From positions 244,665,540 through 244,729,539 of the forward strand of contig CM054060.1 of NCBI GenBank assembly GCA_028641055.1: a DNA stretch of 64,000 bases, in the 5' to 3' direction. Source of the stretch: Alopecurus myosuroides (Eukaryota > Streptophyta > Magnoliopsida > Poales > Poaceae). The notes below the pieces were generated by a model. The model saw only the letters and a program-made list of their open reading frames with translations. It was not told where the DNA came from and did not search any database. The position numbers and the translations under genes are program-made. Shown one piece after another: positions 32,301-43,700 of this stretch; the first letter of the stretch is position 1; every line of letters starts with the position of its first letter.

Positions 32301-34553
32301 TTTCTGTTGCTCTAAAAAGCAAATCCTTCTAGGATGTGATAGTCCTTATCACTACAAAGCTTCTCCAACTTGCCTCACTCAAAAATAATATCCCAAACTC
32401 CCTCTAAAAATCATGGAATAGCCCACTGATGTTTTACCAAAATGGATGGCATTTCCAAATGGTAACTCACCTTGATGCAAACTAAAATTATACTGATAGG
32501 TATTGGAAAGGGCTTTCCAAAACAGTTGAGTTTGCTCAAAAATGTTTTGTATTTTTGAAGTTCTATTCATTTCAATTTTTAGGGTACTGTCTGGCATATG
32601 ATTTTTAGAAAAATCATAAAAACTCAAAACAAGTTTCTGCCAGTGGGATATGGTTGCAATTTTGTAAGGCTAGTGGTACAAAAATTAGCAAGGTAAAATA
32701 AATTAATATGGTACCTTTTCTAAGCCTAAAGCTAGGATCTAGTTAATCTGCCAGAGAGAAAAAAAGTATAATCGTTTTTAACCGAAACTGCCCAACGGGC
32801 CAGATACCGCAGCGCGCGGCCCAGTTAACGCGGGGCGCAGCCCGCGAGCACGCGCGCGCGCGCGAAACGCACGGTTCAAAGGGGGCCGTCGATTCGCAGA
32901 TCGACGGTCCCTGCCCTTTCTTCCTCCCCGCGTCACTCCTCTCTTTCTCTCCCTCCTAACCGCGGACGAACACCTCACGGGCACGGGGATTTGCTCACCT
33001 AGGGCTCGCGAGAAGCAAAGGGACGGTGCGGGGTCGAAGGAGGGTGGCTTGGGCGATGCCGTGGCGCGGTCTCGGGCGGTGGCGACGGGTGTGCGCTGCG
33101 GCGGCTCGACGGCGTCCCGCGGCGGCTCCGAGGACGACGGCGATGAATCTGCAAGCGATCGAGGGCAAGAGGGTGTCAGGGAGGTAGGCACGAGCTAGGG
33201 GGTCGCAATGGAGGTGAAAGGAGGGCGGGAGGTGCGGTGATCGCGGCGCCACCTCGAGCTCGATCCGTTCGGGTCCGAAAATGGGCGCGGCTCGCCTCGC
33301 TCGCACAGAGCGAACGAGCAAGCGATGCTCGATGGGGTGAGTGGGAGGGATGAGTGGAGTGTGCTGGCGAGAGGGCTTGGCCTGGATTGCTTTGTAGCCA
33401 CGAGTCAAAGGGGGAGGTGCTCGGGTTGGCATGGCATGGGCATGCCCTTGCCCCTTGGGGGTTCTCCACAGATGGCCACGGTTCCAATTGGCTCCTAGGG
33501 GTCAAGCAAGTACATTTAGATGAGCTAGGCCACAGCAAGGGCCAAGGTATGGGTAAAAGGGAAAGAATCACACTATTTCAACCACTCTAATGACATCACA
33601 TAATAGTCAAATGCCACCTCATGTTTCTCTCATCCTGGTCAGCCAACATGGGATCCAATGTCACCATCTAGAAGCTTAATAACATTGTTTTCGAATTGGC
33701 AAAGTGGCAAGGCTTGGATCAGTGCACAAAAGCTAAAAACATTAAGTCCAAAAGTGTATTCACTGTTCTGTCAGAAAAATTCAGTTAGACAGTTTTCTGA
33801 ATTTTTCTAAGTGCTGGAAAAACAGACAGAGATAGCAAAAGTTGGGTTTGTTTTCACCAAGCAAACCAGCTCTAAAATGAGTGATCTGAAATGCTCAACA
33901 AAGAACAACTATCCAAGTTTCAGATCCAACCATTTGATTTGAAAAATGATGGGTTTATGGCTCTGAAAATAAATGGCAAAGTAGGTACATTCTCTGTTTT
34001 TAAAATGCTCAATTTTCTGTCTTATCAAGATGACTCAAAAACCATCTTGGCATTGTGTGTTAATTTTCTTTGTAGGTTTTTCCAAGAGTGTAGTTTTGTT
34101 GTACTCATATCATAGAGTAGTTTTGATCAAAGAAAATCCCTAATTGGATAATCCTTGTGGTGGAAAACAAGGGTTGAAAACAGCTACTTGGCTGTTTTTC
34201 AGGGCAAAAATTATATTGGAAAAGCTAATGGAATCTTTTCCAATTAATTTTATTTCAAGTTCAAGATGATTCCTAAACATTAATAACACATTTTCAAGTT
34301 GAAACAAAGGTCACCTCAAGTCTTGAAAAAAAATAATCTCATAAGAACCTTAGTGGAAAACATGGGAAAACAATAATAAAGCAATGTGTTTCTTAGGAGA
34401 AAAACTCCTCAAGTGAGTGAAAAGAAACACACCACTAATATTGCATAGATAAACATCAGTACACAACATGTTGTCCACTTAATTTCATTACAAAGGTCTT
34501 AAGAGACATGCTAAAATACTATTATACAAGTGCTTAAAAACAGGGATGTGACA
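29355..34553 (-). repeat. 3' LTR of Tekay element (5199 bp)
   Basis: It is offset from the right LTR by exactly 11,350 bp. I see six substitutions, at 32490, 32513, 32711, 32806, 32945 and 33036, and no indels. It includes a GC-rich block (about 32790-33500) and the exon-like segments described separately. Confidence 0.95.
29629..33194 (-). CDS. Putative spliced acidic small protein encoded inside the Tekay 3' LTR
   Basis: On the minus strand, three segments join in phase. Exon 1 is 33194-32999, an open Pro/Ser/Ala-rich frame without ATG after TAG 33197-33195, with donor CTAG|GTGAGC. Exon 2 is 31013-30933, 81 nt, acidic, with acceptor GTTAG and donor CAAG|GCAAGC. Exon 3 is 29696-29629, with acceptor TTATCAG; it encodes an acidic Tyr-rich end starting YEEPPQEEYY and stops with TAG. 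Segment order, both phases, the GC donor and exon 3 character match the solo LTR at 21596-24781. The only LTR difference in exon 1 (33036) is synonymous here but creates a stop in the overlapping ATG frame of the other LTR. The initiation codon is unknown; this is a prediction, not a proven gene. Confidence 0.4.
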
Positions 34554-34590
34554 AATCTCCCCCCCTTAAAAGAATCTCGTCCCGAGATTC
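34554..34590 (-). other. Polypurine tract and adjacent hairpin of Tekay element
   Basis: Read on the minus strand, TTTTAAGGGGGGGAGATT (34571-34554) abuts the LTR start. Next to it, GAATCTCG and CGAGATTC (34572-34579 and 34583-34590) form an 8-bp stem with a 3-nt loop, a layout common beside Gypsy polypurine tracts. Confidence 0.85.
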
Positions 34591-34596
34591 GCGGGT

Positions 34597-37500
34597 CTAG
34601 GCTTTAAGAAAATCAGGGAACTCCTTCCTGATATCATCCTCACGCTCCCAGGTAGCCTCTTCCTCAGAGTGATTGGTCCACTGAATCTTAAGGAATTTTA
34701 TAGCCCGCCTCCTGGTAGCACGCACAATTTCCTCGAGAACCCGCAGGGGTCTATCACGATAAGTCAAATCATCATTTATGTCAATGGTCCTGAAATCCAC
34801 GTCTTGATACGAGAGATCTTTCTCCGGTACTTGCAGACATTTCCGGAGCAATGACACATGGAAAACATTGTGAAAAGCAGAGAGCTCCTCAGGTAATTCT
34901 AACTGATAAGAAACTTCGCCACGACGTGCCAAGATCTTAAAAGGGCCAATATACCTGGGGGCCAGCTTTCCTTTGACATGGAAACGCTGCATCCCTTTGA
35001 GTGGCGTAACACGAAGGTACACGAAATCTCCAATGCTGAAAGAGACATCACGACGCTTCGTATCAGCATAACTCTTCTGACGAGATTGAGCTGTCTTTAA
35101 ACGTTCCCGAATAAGTTGGACCTGCTCCTCTGCAGCCTTCAAAGTGTCCACACCAAAAACCTGACTGTCTCCAGTCTCAGTCCAATTTAAAGGTGTACGG
35201 CATTTACGTCCATACAGAGCTTCAAAAGGGGCCATTTGCAAGCTAGACTGATAACTGTTGTTGTAAGAAAACTCTGCGAAGGGCAGACAGTCTTCCCATT
35301 TAATTCCATAGGACAACACACAAGCACGGAGCATGTCCTCCAGAATTTGGTTCACACGCTCTGTTTGTCCATCAGTCTGCGGGTGATATGCTGTGCTAAA
35401 AGCTAGTTTGGTTCCCAAACTCTCGTGCAACTTCTTCCAAAATCTCGATGTGAACTGTGTACCTCGATCAGATACAATCCTGCTTGGGACTCCGTGTAGG
35501 CTGACAATCCGAGAAATGTAAAGATCCGCAAGCTGATCTCCACGATAGGTTGTCCGGACAGGAATAAAGTGAGCAACTTTTGTGAGCCGGTCCACGACAA
35601 CCCATATAGAATCATTTCCTCGGCTGGACCTAGGAAGTCCAGTGATGAAGTCCATTCCCACTTCATCCCATTTCCAAACAGGCACTTGCAATGGTTGGAG
35701 CAATCCAGCGGGACGCTGGTGTCCGGCTTTTACTTGCTGGCAGACATGGCACTTGGCTACGAATGAAGCAATCTCTCGCTTCATTCCATGCCACCAGAAT
35801 CTCTCTTTCAGGTCTTGATACATCTTTGTTCCTCCAGGATGGATAGAATACATGGTCTCATGAGCTTCGACCATGATGGTCTGCTTAAGATCAGATTCGG
35901 AGGGAACACAAATACGGCCTTCATACCATAATCCCCCATCAGCATCGATGGTAAACCCAGCAACCTTTTCCTTCTCCATGCGGGCTTTAATCCCATCAAT
36001 ACTTTTCTGGCCTTTCTGCGCTTCTTTGATTTGGTCAACCAGGGTTGGTTTAAGTTCTATGGCGTCCAACATGCCATAGCTGACCACTTCAATACCAAGC
36101 TGGTCCAGCTCTTTCCACAACTCGGGTTGCCTTACTAAAATCATAGCATTTAGAGAGGCCGGCTCTCGACTAAGAGCGTCTGCAACCACATTTGCCTTTC
36201 CCGGGTGATAATGAATACTCAGATCATAATCTTTAATGAGCTCAATCCAGCGGCGCTGCCTCATGTTGAGCTCACGTTGAGTAAAGATATACTTTAAACT
36301 CTTATGATCCGTGTAAATTTCCACTCTTCTTCCCATAAGAAAGTGCCGCCATGTCTTGAGAGCATGAACAACGGCAGCAAGCTCTAAGTCATGAGTGGGA
36401 TAATTCAACTCGTGGGGTCTTAACTGGCGGGATATGAAAGATATCACCTTCCCTTCTTGCATAAGCACGCTTCCAAGACCAAGCTTAGAAGCGTCACAAT
36501 ATACGTCGAAATTCTTGGTGACATCTGGCATTATAAGGATTGGGGCAGACACCAGTCGGTGCTTCAACTCATTGAAACTCTCTTCACATTTGTCCGTCCA
36601 TAGGAATTTGCTATCCTTCTTGAGCAACTGGGTGAGGGGTCTGGCTATACTCGAGAATCCCCGAACAAACTTGCGGTAATATCCTGCCAAACCCAGAAAG
36701 GATCTGACTTCAGTCTGGTTGGTCGGAGCAGCACGCTTCTCCACAGACTGAACTAGAGCAGGGTCAACAGATATTCCTCCCGCAGATACCACATGTCCAA
36801 GAAATCCGACTTCCGTCAACCAGAATTGACATTTACTAAACTTAGCATACAGTTGATGCTCACGAAGTGTTCCGAGCACAAGTCTCAGATGCTCTTCGTG
36901 TTCTTCCTCACTCCTCGAATATATAAGAATGTCGTCAATAAACACCACGACAAACTTGTCTAGAAAATCCATGAATACCTTATTCATGAGGTTCATGAAA
37001 TAGGCAGGGGCATTGGTTAGACCAAAGGACATTACGGTGTATTCATACAGCCCGTAACGAGTGGTGAAAGCAGTCTTTGGGATATCAGTATCACGGACTT
37101 TCAATTGATGATAACCAGTCCGAAGGTCAATCTTGGAGAAGATTACAGCCCCATTCAACTGGTCAAACAAGTCTTCAATTTTGGGCAACGGGTATTTGTT
37201 CTTGATGGTAACATCATTTAACTTGCGGTAGTCCACACATAAACGAGTGGTACCGTCCCGTTTTCCCACAAAGATGATCGGAGATCCCCAGGGCGATGCA
37301 CTAGGGCGAATCAATCCCTTCCTTAACATGTCCTCCAGTTGAGTCTTCAACTCATCTAATTCCTTCGGGTTCATCCGATACGGCTTCTGTGCTATGGGTC
37401 CAGTTCCGGGCACTAACTCAATCACAAACTCGATATCCCGATCAGGGGGCATACCGGGTAATTCTTCAGGAAAAACATCCGGGTATTCGCAAACTACCGG

Positions 37501-39135
37501 GACTTCCTCAAGGGCAGGTTGGGCTATACCAGTGTGGCAGTGAACTTGTGACGAGGGTCGAGTTGCAGTGTACGCAACCTTTTCCCCATCCTCAGAGATC
37601 ATTTCAATAGATTTCTTAGTGCAATCGATAACTCCCTTATACTTGGCCATCCAGTTCATACCGAGTACCACTTCTATCCCTTTGGATCCCAGTACTATAA
37701 GATCAGCATGAAAAGTTTTCCCTTGAATTTCTACTGGTACCTCATTGCAAATTAGGTTGGCTTTAGTACTATCCCCAGGTATTTGTACTAACATAGGGTT
37801 GTGCATACGGGAATGCTTCATACCACTTTTCTCAGCAAACGGTTTAGTGACAAAGGAATGTGATGCACCAGAATCAAACAGTACTGCGGCTGGTACCGAG
37901 TTGACAGGAAACATACCCATCACCATGTCTGGTGCCTCCTGAGCTTCTGCAGCATTGATATGGTTCAGGTGTCCCTTCATCCTATTCTGCCGTCCAGTGG
38001 AAGGACCATGGTTCATCTTGGTTGCAGCAGGCTGGGCTGGAGCAGTAGCTTTGTTGGGGCAATCGCGAGCGAAGTGACCCTCCTTTCCACAGGCAAAGCA
38101 ACCTCCAGAAGGCTTTGAGCTTGGGTTTGGTTTGGGAGCATTGTTGGTGTGGTTCCCATTTCCTCCAGTGTTACCTCCATAGCGGTTTCCATGATTATTC
38201 CCAGAGTGATTCCCATGGTTACCACCATAGCTGTTTCCTCCGTACCTTGGTGCATACGGTGCAGGGTGGTTGTAGTTGTTGGGCCTTGGTGCATAGTTGT
38301 GGTTGGGGCGGGGTGCATAAGCAGGCGCCTTGTGGGTTGGTGGCCTCGCATACGGAGTGTTGCGAGTCCTCTGAGCACTAGGTCCTCCATGAGCAGTCAT
38401 TTTCCTCTTGCGGTTATCATCAGCAGATTTCCGCTTGTGCTCCAGCACCATAGCGGCATTAGCAAGAGTCTCCATGTCCTGGAATGGAACCACTACTAGA
38501 GAGCACTGGAGCTCATCATCCAGCCCATTTAAGAACCTCTCCTTCTTCTTAGCATCAGTATTAATATCATCCTGTGCATACCGGGACAGAGTAGTGAAAT
38601 TCTCCCAGTATTCAGACACCGGCATACTTCCCTGCTTCAGATTTAGAAACTTCTCCCGCATAAGTGCCATCATCCCCTGGGGAATGTGATACTTGCGGAA
38701 CCTTGCAGAGAATTCCTCCCAGGTGAACACGTGACCAGCAGCAACAGTCTCACGTGTAGTTTCCCACCAAGTCCTGGCAGGACCAGCGAGAAAATGGGAG
38801 GCCAACAGAACCTTATCATTCTCATCCACCGAAGCAACTTCCAGTTTGTTTGCAATGGTGCGGAGCCAGTCGTCAGCATCGAGAGGCTCCACAATCCTGG
38901 TAAAAACTGGGGGGTTGGTGTGCTGAAAGTCTCTCAGCCTCGAGCGAGCACCATTTCCATTGCCATTGCCATTATTGTTGGCGGCAGCAGCTAGCTGTTG
39001 CAGAGCGGTAATGGTGGCTGCACTCTCATCTCGGCTGGCCTGGCGATCTTCCATCAGCAGGGCCAACAGCGCCTCCACTGTGGGTGGTGGTGGCGGTGGG
39101 GGTTCGCGACGGGGTGCCATGCTGAAGTGAAACAT
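34597..39135 (-). CDS. Tekay chromovirus Gag-Pol polyprotein (1512 aa), intact
   Basis: Domains in order (approximate residues): gag capsid ~65-235 ([22 protein letters not shown]); Gly/Asn-rich linker; CCHC knuckle [14 protein letters not shown] ~345; protease [11 protein letters not shown] ~417; reverse transcriptase ~600-770 with VDYRKLND and the YVDD-equivalent FIDD ~731; RNase H with YTDHKS ~940; integrase zinc finger with CHVC; catalytic core GMDFITGLP ~1160, SDRGTQF ~1222 and GQTERVNQ ~1262; and a C-terminal chromodomain (~1465-1500, [15 protein letters not shown]). Fusion of gag and pol in one frame and this chromodomain are typical of Tekay/Del chromoviruses, whose integrases target chromatin. 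All visible catalytic residues are present. Met6 may be the true start instead of Met1. The protein lies antisense to the host Sirevirus. Confidence 0.96.
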   Translation of the reverse strand: MFHFSMAPRREPPPPPPPTVEALLALLMEDRQASRDESAATITALQQLAAAANNNGNGNGNGARSRLRDFQHTNPPVFTRIVEPLDADDWLRTIANKLEVASVDENDKVLLASHFLAGPARTWWETTRETVAAGHVFTWEEFSARFRKYHIPQGMMALMREKFLNLKQGSMPVSEYWENFTTLSRYAQDDINTDAKKKERFLNGLDDELQCSLVVVPFQDMETLANAAMVLEHKRKSADDNRKRKMTAHGGPSAQRTRNTPYARPPTHKAPAYAPRPNHNYAPRPNNYNHPAPYAPRYGGNSYGGNHGNHSGNNHGNRYGGNTGGNGNHTNNAPKPNPSSKPSGGCFACGKEGHFARDCPNKATAPAQPAATKMNHGPSTGRQNRMKGHLNHINAAEAQEAPDMVMGMFPVNSVPAAVLFDSGASHSFVTKPFAEKSGMKHSRMHNPMLVQIPGDSTKANLICNEVPVEIQGKTFHADLIVLGSKGIEVVLGMNWMAKYKGVIDCTKKSIEMISEDGEKVAYTATRPSSQVHCHTGIAQPALEEVPVVCEYPDVFPEELPGMPPDRDIEFVIELVPGTGPIAQKPYRMNPKELDELKTQLEDMLRKGLIRPSASPWGSPIIFVGKRDGTTRLCVDYRKLNDVTIKNKYPLPKIEDLFDQLNGAVIFSKIDLRTGYHQLKVRDTDIPKTAFTTRYGLYEYTVMSFGLTNAPAYFMNLMNKVFMDFLDKFVVVFIDDILIYSRSEEEHEEHLRLVLGTLREHQLYAKFSKCQFWLTEVGFLGHVVSAGGISVDPALVQSVEKRAAPTNQTEVRSFLGLAGYYRKFVRGFSSIARPLTQLLKKDSKFLWTDKCEESFNELKHRLVSAPILIMPDVTKNFDVYCDASKLGLGSVLMQEGKVISFISRQLRPHELNYPTHDLELAAVVHALKTWRHFLMGRRVEIYTDHKSLKYIFTQRELNMRQRRWIELIKDYDLSIHYHPGKANVVADALSREPASLNAMILVRQPELWKELDQLGIEVVSYGMLDAIELKPTLVDQIKEAQKGQKSIDGIKARMEKEKVAGFTIDADGGLWYEGRICVPSESDLKQTIMVEAHETMYSIHPGGTKMYQDLKERFWWHGMKREIASFVAKCHVCQQVKAGHQRPAGLLQPLQVPVWKWDEVGMDFITGLPRSSRGNDSIWVVVDRLTKVAHFIPVRTTYRGDQLADLYISRIVSLHGVPSRIVSDRGTQFTSRFWKKLHESLGTKLAFSTAYHPQTDGQTERVNQILEDMLRACVLSYGIKWEDCLPFAEFSYNNSYQSSLQMAPFEALYGRKCRTPLNWTETGDSQVFGVDTLKAAEEQVQLIRERLKTAQSRQKSYADTKRRDVSFSIGDFVYLRVTPLKGMQRFHVKGKLAPRYIGPFKILARRGEVSYQLELPEELSAFHNVFHVSLLRKCLQVPEKDLSYQDVDFRTIDINDDLTYRDRPLRVLEEIVRATRRRAIKFLKIQWTNHSEEEATWEREDDIRKEFPDFLKA

Positions 39136-39509
39136 GTGTAAGTCTAAGAAATAAATTCTTGTTTTTGAAAACCCAGTACCTTAATACTTAAACAAAAGGA
39201 ATACTAGCGATATGTTTCAAAAACAAGAGCGGGGCAGTCGCAAACTTGAATGAAATGAACGCAAAGTAGTGACAATCAACAGAAAACCAAGCCAAACATT
39301 TCATTCATCACCATAATTAAACAGAGTTCCTTACATTACACACACACATCACAAGCCATATCATACAAGGAAGGCTTCATCGAGCTACAGGGGGTGCGAT
39401 TGGTGGGGTTATCGCAAGGCTACTACTAGCAAACTATCTAGCAAAACGATCTAGCATACCTAACTAGTATCTAGACCAGCACCATGTGCTAAGGGTGAGA
39501 AGGCAGCGA
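39136..39509. other. Spacer between upstream ORF and gag-pol in Tekay element
   Basis: No ORF of note. On the minus strand this 374-bp stretch separates the stop of the 318-codon ORF from the gag-pol start. It is presumably untranslated leader. Confidence 0.6.
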
Positions 39510-40466
39510 CTACACAGAGTCGTCGCTGTCCCCAACGTCGAAGATACGCTCCTCAGGGTCCTCCTCCTCCTCGTCAAACAGGTCATCATCATCCTGCTCG
39601 CTAGCCTCGCTCATATCCATCCCCTCTAAGTCGGAGGGAACATCCTCAACAGGCAGAAGATCCTCAATCTCCCTGTGGAGCTCTGCGGCCTCCTCCTCCA
39701 GCTCCTCTACGGCAGCGTCTCTCGTGGCTATGTCATCACGAGCTATCTGAAGCCTGCCGCGCAGAACGGCGTTAGCCCCCTCCAGGGCCGTCAGTCTAGT
39801 GGTGAGGCGTGCACGGCCAAGGCGGGTGGCTCTCAGCTGCCTCCGTAAGGCACGGTGCCTCGCGGTAGTAGCCTCCAACTGCTCCCTCGACTCGGACAAC
39901 TGCTGAGCCAGAGCTCCACTCTCCTCCTGGCTGTCGTGAAGCTCAGCCCTCAGCTCGTCAGTCTCGGCTATCAGTGTCTGGTGCACCAATATGCCGTGGA
40001 GGGTGTCAAGACGCTGGTCGTCTAGCCTGGTCTGAGTGCGGTGTAACAGAATCTCCATCTCGTCCAAGTGTGGACCAACAGTGGTAAAGTCTGGCTCAAC
40101 AGGAAGTGGTATGCCATCCTCATCACGTCTCCCAATCAGCTCGAACCGGGAACCGATGAACATATACTCCCCGATGTGTGCCAGACGTGCTACTGACTCC
40201 TGTATCACGCGCACTGCCGCCTCGTTCCAAGAACGATCAACAGCACGGTACACGTAGGCCTCCACTGTCGGGCTAGCCAGAGGTGCGCGGATAGTGACCT
40301 CCGCGTACCAGTCTCCCTCCAGAGGTGCCCCGACAACTAGTCCTCCTCGCAGCTCCGGAAGTGGCCGTCCCAACACAGTAGCCATAGATACTAGCCTCTC
40401 CTCGAAAAGGAAAGACTCGCCACGTGGACGTCCCAACTGAAAAGCCACGGTGATGTCCACGTCCAT
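39510..40466 (-). CDS. Extra ORF upstream of gag in Tekay element (318 aa), coiled-coil, acidic tail
   Basis: An ATG at 40466 (MDVDITVAFQLGRPRG) opens 318 codons in the same orientation as gag-pol, about 220 bp after the primer-binding site. Residues ~1-140 look globular, with YAEVTIRAPLASPTVEAYVY and a FIGSRFELIGRRDEDGIPLP stretch. Residues ~150-275 are Glu/Arg/Leu-rich with heptad spacing (probable coiled coil). The last ~45 are strongly acidic (EQDDDDLFDEEEEDPEER). I do not recognise a catalytic domain. N-terminal domains of this flavour occur in hypothetical grass proteins, probably also transposon-borne. Because the frame is uninterrupted in a very young element, it is likely expressed or newly acquired. 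Its role is unknown. Confidence 0.75.
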   Translation of the reverse strand: MDVDITVAFQLGRPRGESFLFEERLVSMATVLGRPLPELRGGLVVGAPLEGDWYAEVTIRAPLASPTVEAYVYRAVDRSWNEAAVRVIQESVARLAHIGEYMFIGSRFELIGRRDEDGIPLPVEPDFTTVGPHLDEMEILLHRTQTRLDDQRLDTLHGILVHQTLIAETDELRAELHDSQEESGALAQQLSESREQLEATTARHRALRRQLRATRLGRARLTTRLTALEGANAVLRGRLQIARDDIATRDAAVEELEEEAAELHREIEDLLPVEDVPSDLEGMDMSEASEQDDDDLFDEEEEDPEERIFDVGDSDDSV

Positions 40467-40686
40467 CTACACAAAATTTTAAGTAGCTTAAGTTAGATAC
40501 AAGTGTGCAAAGTTTTAGGTTCATGCAAGAAATAACTTTAATGCAAGTAGAGTCTAACCCAGAGAGGTGGTGGGATATAGGGAATAGTTTTATACTTAGT
40601 CATATCCAATTTTCTTTGTATTAGTAACTTAGATTATCGGAGTATACACTAACGTCCATGCTAACTAAGGTCTCCTAGAGTCAGGA
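40467..40686. other. Leader between primer-binding site and upstream ORF
   Basis: This is AT-rich 5' leader of the Tekay RNA (minus strand). No feature is seen. Confidence 0.6.
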
Positions 40687-40701
40687 TGGCTCTGATACCA
40701 A
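40687..40701 (-). other. Primer-binding site of Tekay element (tRNA-iMet)
   Basis: The minus strand reads TTGGTATCAGAGCCA three bases inside the right-hand LTR. This fixes the element's minus orientation. Confidence 0.93.
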
Positions 40702-40704
40702 CTT

Positions 40705-43700
40705 TGTAGAGGCCCCAGACCGGTAGGTCCAGAACCCCTCATATGCATTCATTCACGATCCCAGAAGAACCAGTCGTGAACAACATACGTAGTTGGCATA
40801 CAGAATACATCATCCATTACACGAATATAGAGTCTTACATAAATGGTCACATGACCAAGTTCTTGATAACTGTCACGCAGGACAGACATTCAAAGTAAAC
40901 ACAGCGGAAGACGATAAGCATAGCGTAGTAGAACCCGAGTCACGCCTCATCCTACAGGCTGCTGACTGGGAGACGATCCTAACTCGCAGGGCCATCAGCG
41001 TAGAACTCCTCCTCATAGTACTCCTCCTGAGGTGGCTCCTCGTAGTCTGATAAGTAGATACCAGGGGCGAAACCAAATGAGTACATTTGAATGTACTCAA
41101 CAAGACATCCTTTATTAGCTTACAATAATGCATACATGCTTATTTGGTGGAGTGGGTAGGCCATACATATGGTTCAGCTACCCATGACAGATAAAAGACT
41201 TGCCATGGTTGATTCTCCAAGTTCACTCCTTTGTAAACAAAATCATTTAAAATAATGTAGTTTTGCTCTCGCAGATATCACATATCTTGGAGGTTTTATA
41301 ATACTTTTGGAAAAGAAAGTTTTTCTTTTCAGAAACTTTTAGTAGTAGTTTCTTTCTCATTGGTATCTCGCAGATACCAAGTCATTCCTCCATAGTACCT
41401 CTCAGGTACAAAAGCCTTCCTTCAAAACCTCTTTTGAAAAGTTGACACAATACTAGCTACATGGCCATTCAACCGTCCATATCCGAGGACGCGGCTATCT
41501 CGAAATAGTTTTACTCTGCAGAGGTGTACACATTTCCACCAGATCCAGAGTCTGCCATGAAACAACCATGGACTGTTCCCAACCTATGAGAACATCAGAT
41601 AACTGGTCTTGACTATCCACTCTGTACAAGCTAGTACATGACTATCTCTTCAATTGGGGTTTCCCTCCCTGGCAAGCCATGTCACACACCGCTCAAACAG
41701 GAGACCCAACTGCTGCATCCGGAGGGAAAATTAATCCCACACTTTAGATGTCCCGTATACTCACTCCTAGCGACATTTCGGTTCGGAGGATCCAATCCCC
41801 TATAGCCTTTGAGATAGCACATATACTAACCCTAACAAGTTTTTAATCAAGCCCCTACCCATATTGGGGTAAAGTGGCAGTACGATAATGGTTGTCCAGC
41901 GAAGACTAGGTTATGTGTCTTTTGTAAACATTTCTCATAAAAATTTCCCATCATAACAATCCTTCCGGCAGACAGGGTCTCACCCTTTCTCCGGGTTTTC
42001 CTTCAATAAGGCATTTGTTTACAAAAACACATTTTATTTAGTTCATTTAAGAACTCAAGTTTTAAGTAGGTGTATGGTATTTATATACCATTTAGTGTCT
42101 AAGGGCTTGGTAATACCAAGTTGACTATGATTATGAGTCCTTATACTAGTAGTATTAATAGTAGTAATAGGATTCACACAAAAATAGTTTTGAAGGTATA
42201 GTTTTGTAAAAACTTCAGAAGTGAAAAGCATGCATGATAGATAATGTTAAGTAGTTATACAGCAAGCATTAGGATGGCTTGCCTTGGTACAAGTGATGGT
42301 CCTGATCCTGAAAGTAACAGGAGTTGCAATACCCTTCTTCAGCAAGTCCTTCCTCCTCGTTTTCTAACGTCGTAAAAAGAAATAAAGACACACTTTCAGA
42401 ACCAAGCAAGGCAAGCAATGCTACAAGCAATACATACAGCAAGCAATCAAAAAGTACCACCCATAGTTCTCAATTTTTCCCTAAAGAAAAATTGGCATAA
42501 AAACTATGGTTGGAAAATCTGCTTTTTCCTAGTGCTTATGTGTGGCCAAAACAATGATTCTTAGTTAAGAACACTGTGGACCAGTGGGATATAGCACATG
42601 CTACTGGACAGTAGGGTGTCCCATAAAACACATTTTGATGCCTAAAAATCCCCACAACAATTCCTATGGCTAGCACACATAATTTGCTAAATTACTCAAG
42701 TAGTGAAAATAAGCTCATGACAACAAGTCAACCTATTTTCCACTATGAGGCAAACATACCAGTGGGTGTTCCACTAGTAAATATGCTCACCAAGGGGTTA
42801 ATAAGCCTCTGGTCACTTTTATAAAAGTGCTAAAAACAACAAACAAACACCCAAAAATTCCTACTCATACTAGTAGAAAATTTAGGAAACTACTAGACTA
42901 GTTTAGACTATACTAGCTAATGCTATGCACAAGTGTGCAAGATTTTCAGAGGCAAAAATACACCTCTAACCAGTACCATATATGCTACTGGATCTCACAA
43001 AAATAACATAAAAACATAGCTAGGAAACAAGGATAGATATGCTTAAAAAGCTACACATGTGAGGAGATTTATTTCTAGTCACTCAAGTGCTACTCATGCT
43101 TTTGTGCTATTTAATAGGAAATCTACCAGAGGTGAAAACCCTAATGAAAGATTGCCACAAGTACTTTTCATCCTCTGGTTTCAATACCAAAGAGTCATAT
43201 TTTTCCCTAGTGGAAAACAAGACACAAAACAAACATGAACATTCTAGTGTGAAATCTAGTCCTTAAGCATTTCTATTTTAACCTATTTCAACCACAAGCA
43301 CCAAGCATTCAGAGGTGCTATAAACTAATTAACAGTACCTAAGTGGTACTGGTTCCATGAAAAACAATCTAGCAACTAGCCTAAAGATTTATTTAAATAT
43401 CTACTCAAAATATACATAAAAATCTAGCCAATAGCAAGACATAAGCATGGAAAACTAGTTCTAAAATGCTACCATTCAAACCATTTATTCTAACATGCTC
43501 ATACAACTTGTATACATCATAACCACAATGGAAAACAACATAACAAGCAAGATCACATCATTTGCAACTCACAAAAGTAACATATGAGGCAAGATCTAGA
43601 ATTAAAATTTAGGCAGAAAATAGCCAAAACTTGTTCTGTCTCTCTAATTTTTTCTGTTGCTCTAAAAAGCAAATCCTTCTAGGATGTGATAGTCCTTATC

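Noticed and set aside
32778..33571. Several overlapping long minus-strand frames in the GC-rich Tekay LTR block
   Set aside because: High GC gives open frames in all phases; only the frame that continues through predicted splice sites is kept, and only tentatively.
43000..43600. Possible genes in the AT-rich halves of the Tekay LTRs
   Set aside because: Only very short frames, identical in both LTRs, no domain.
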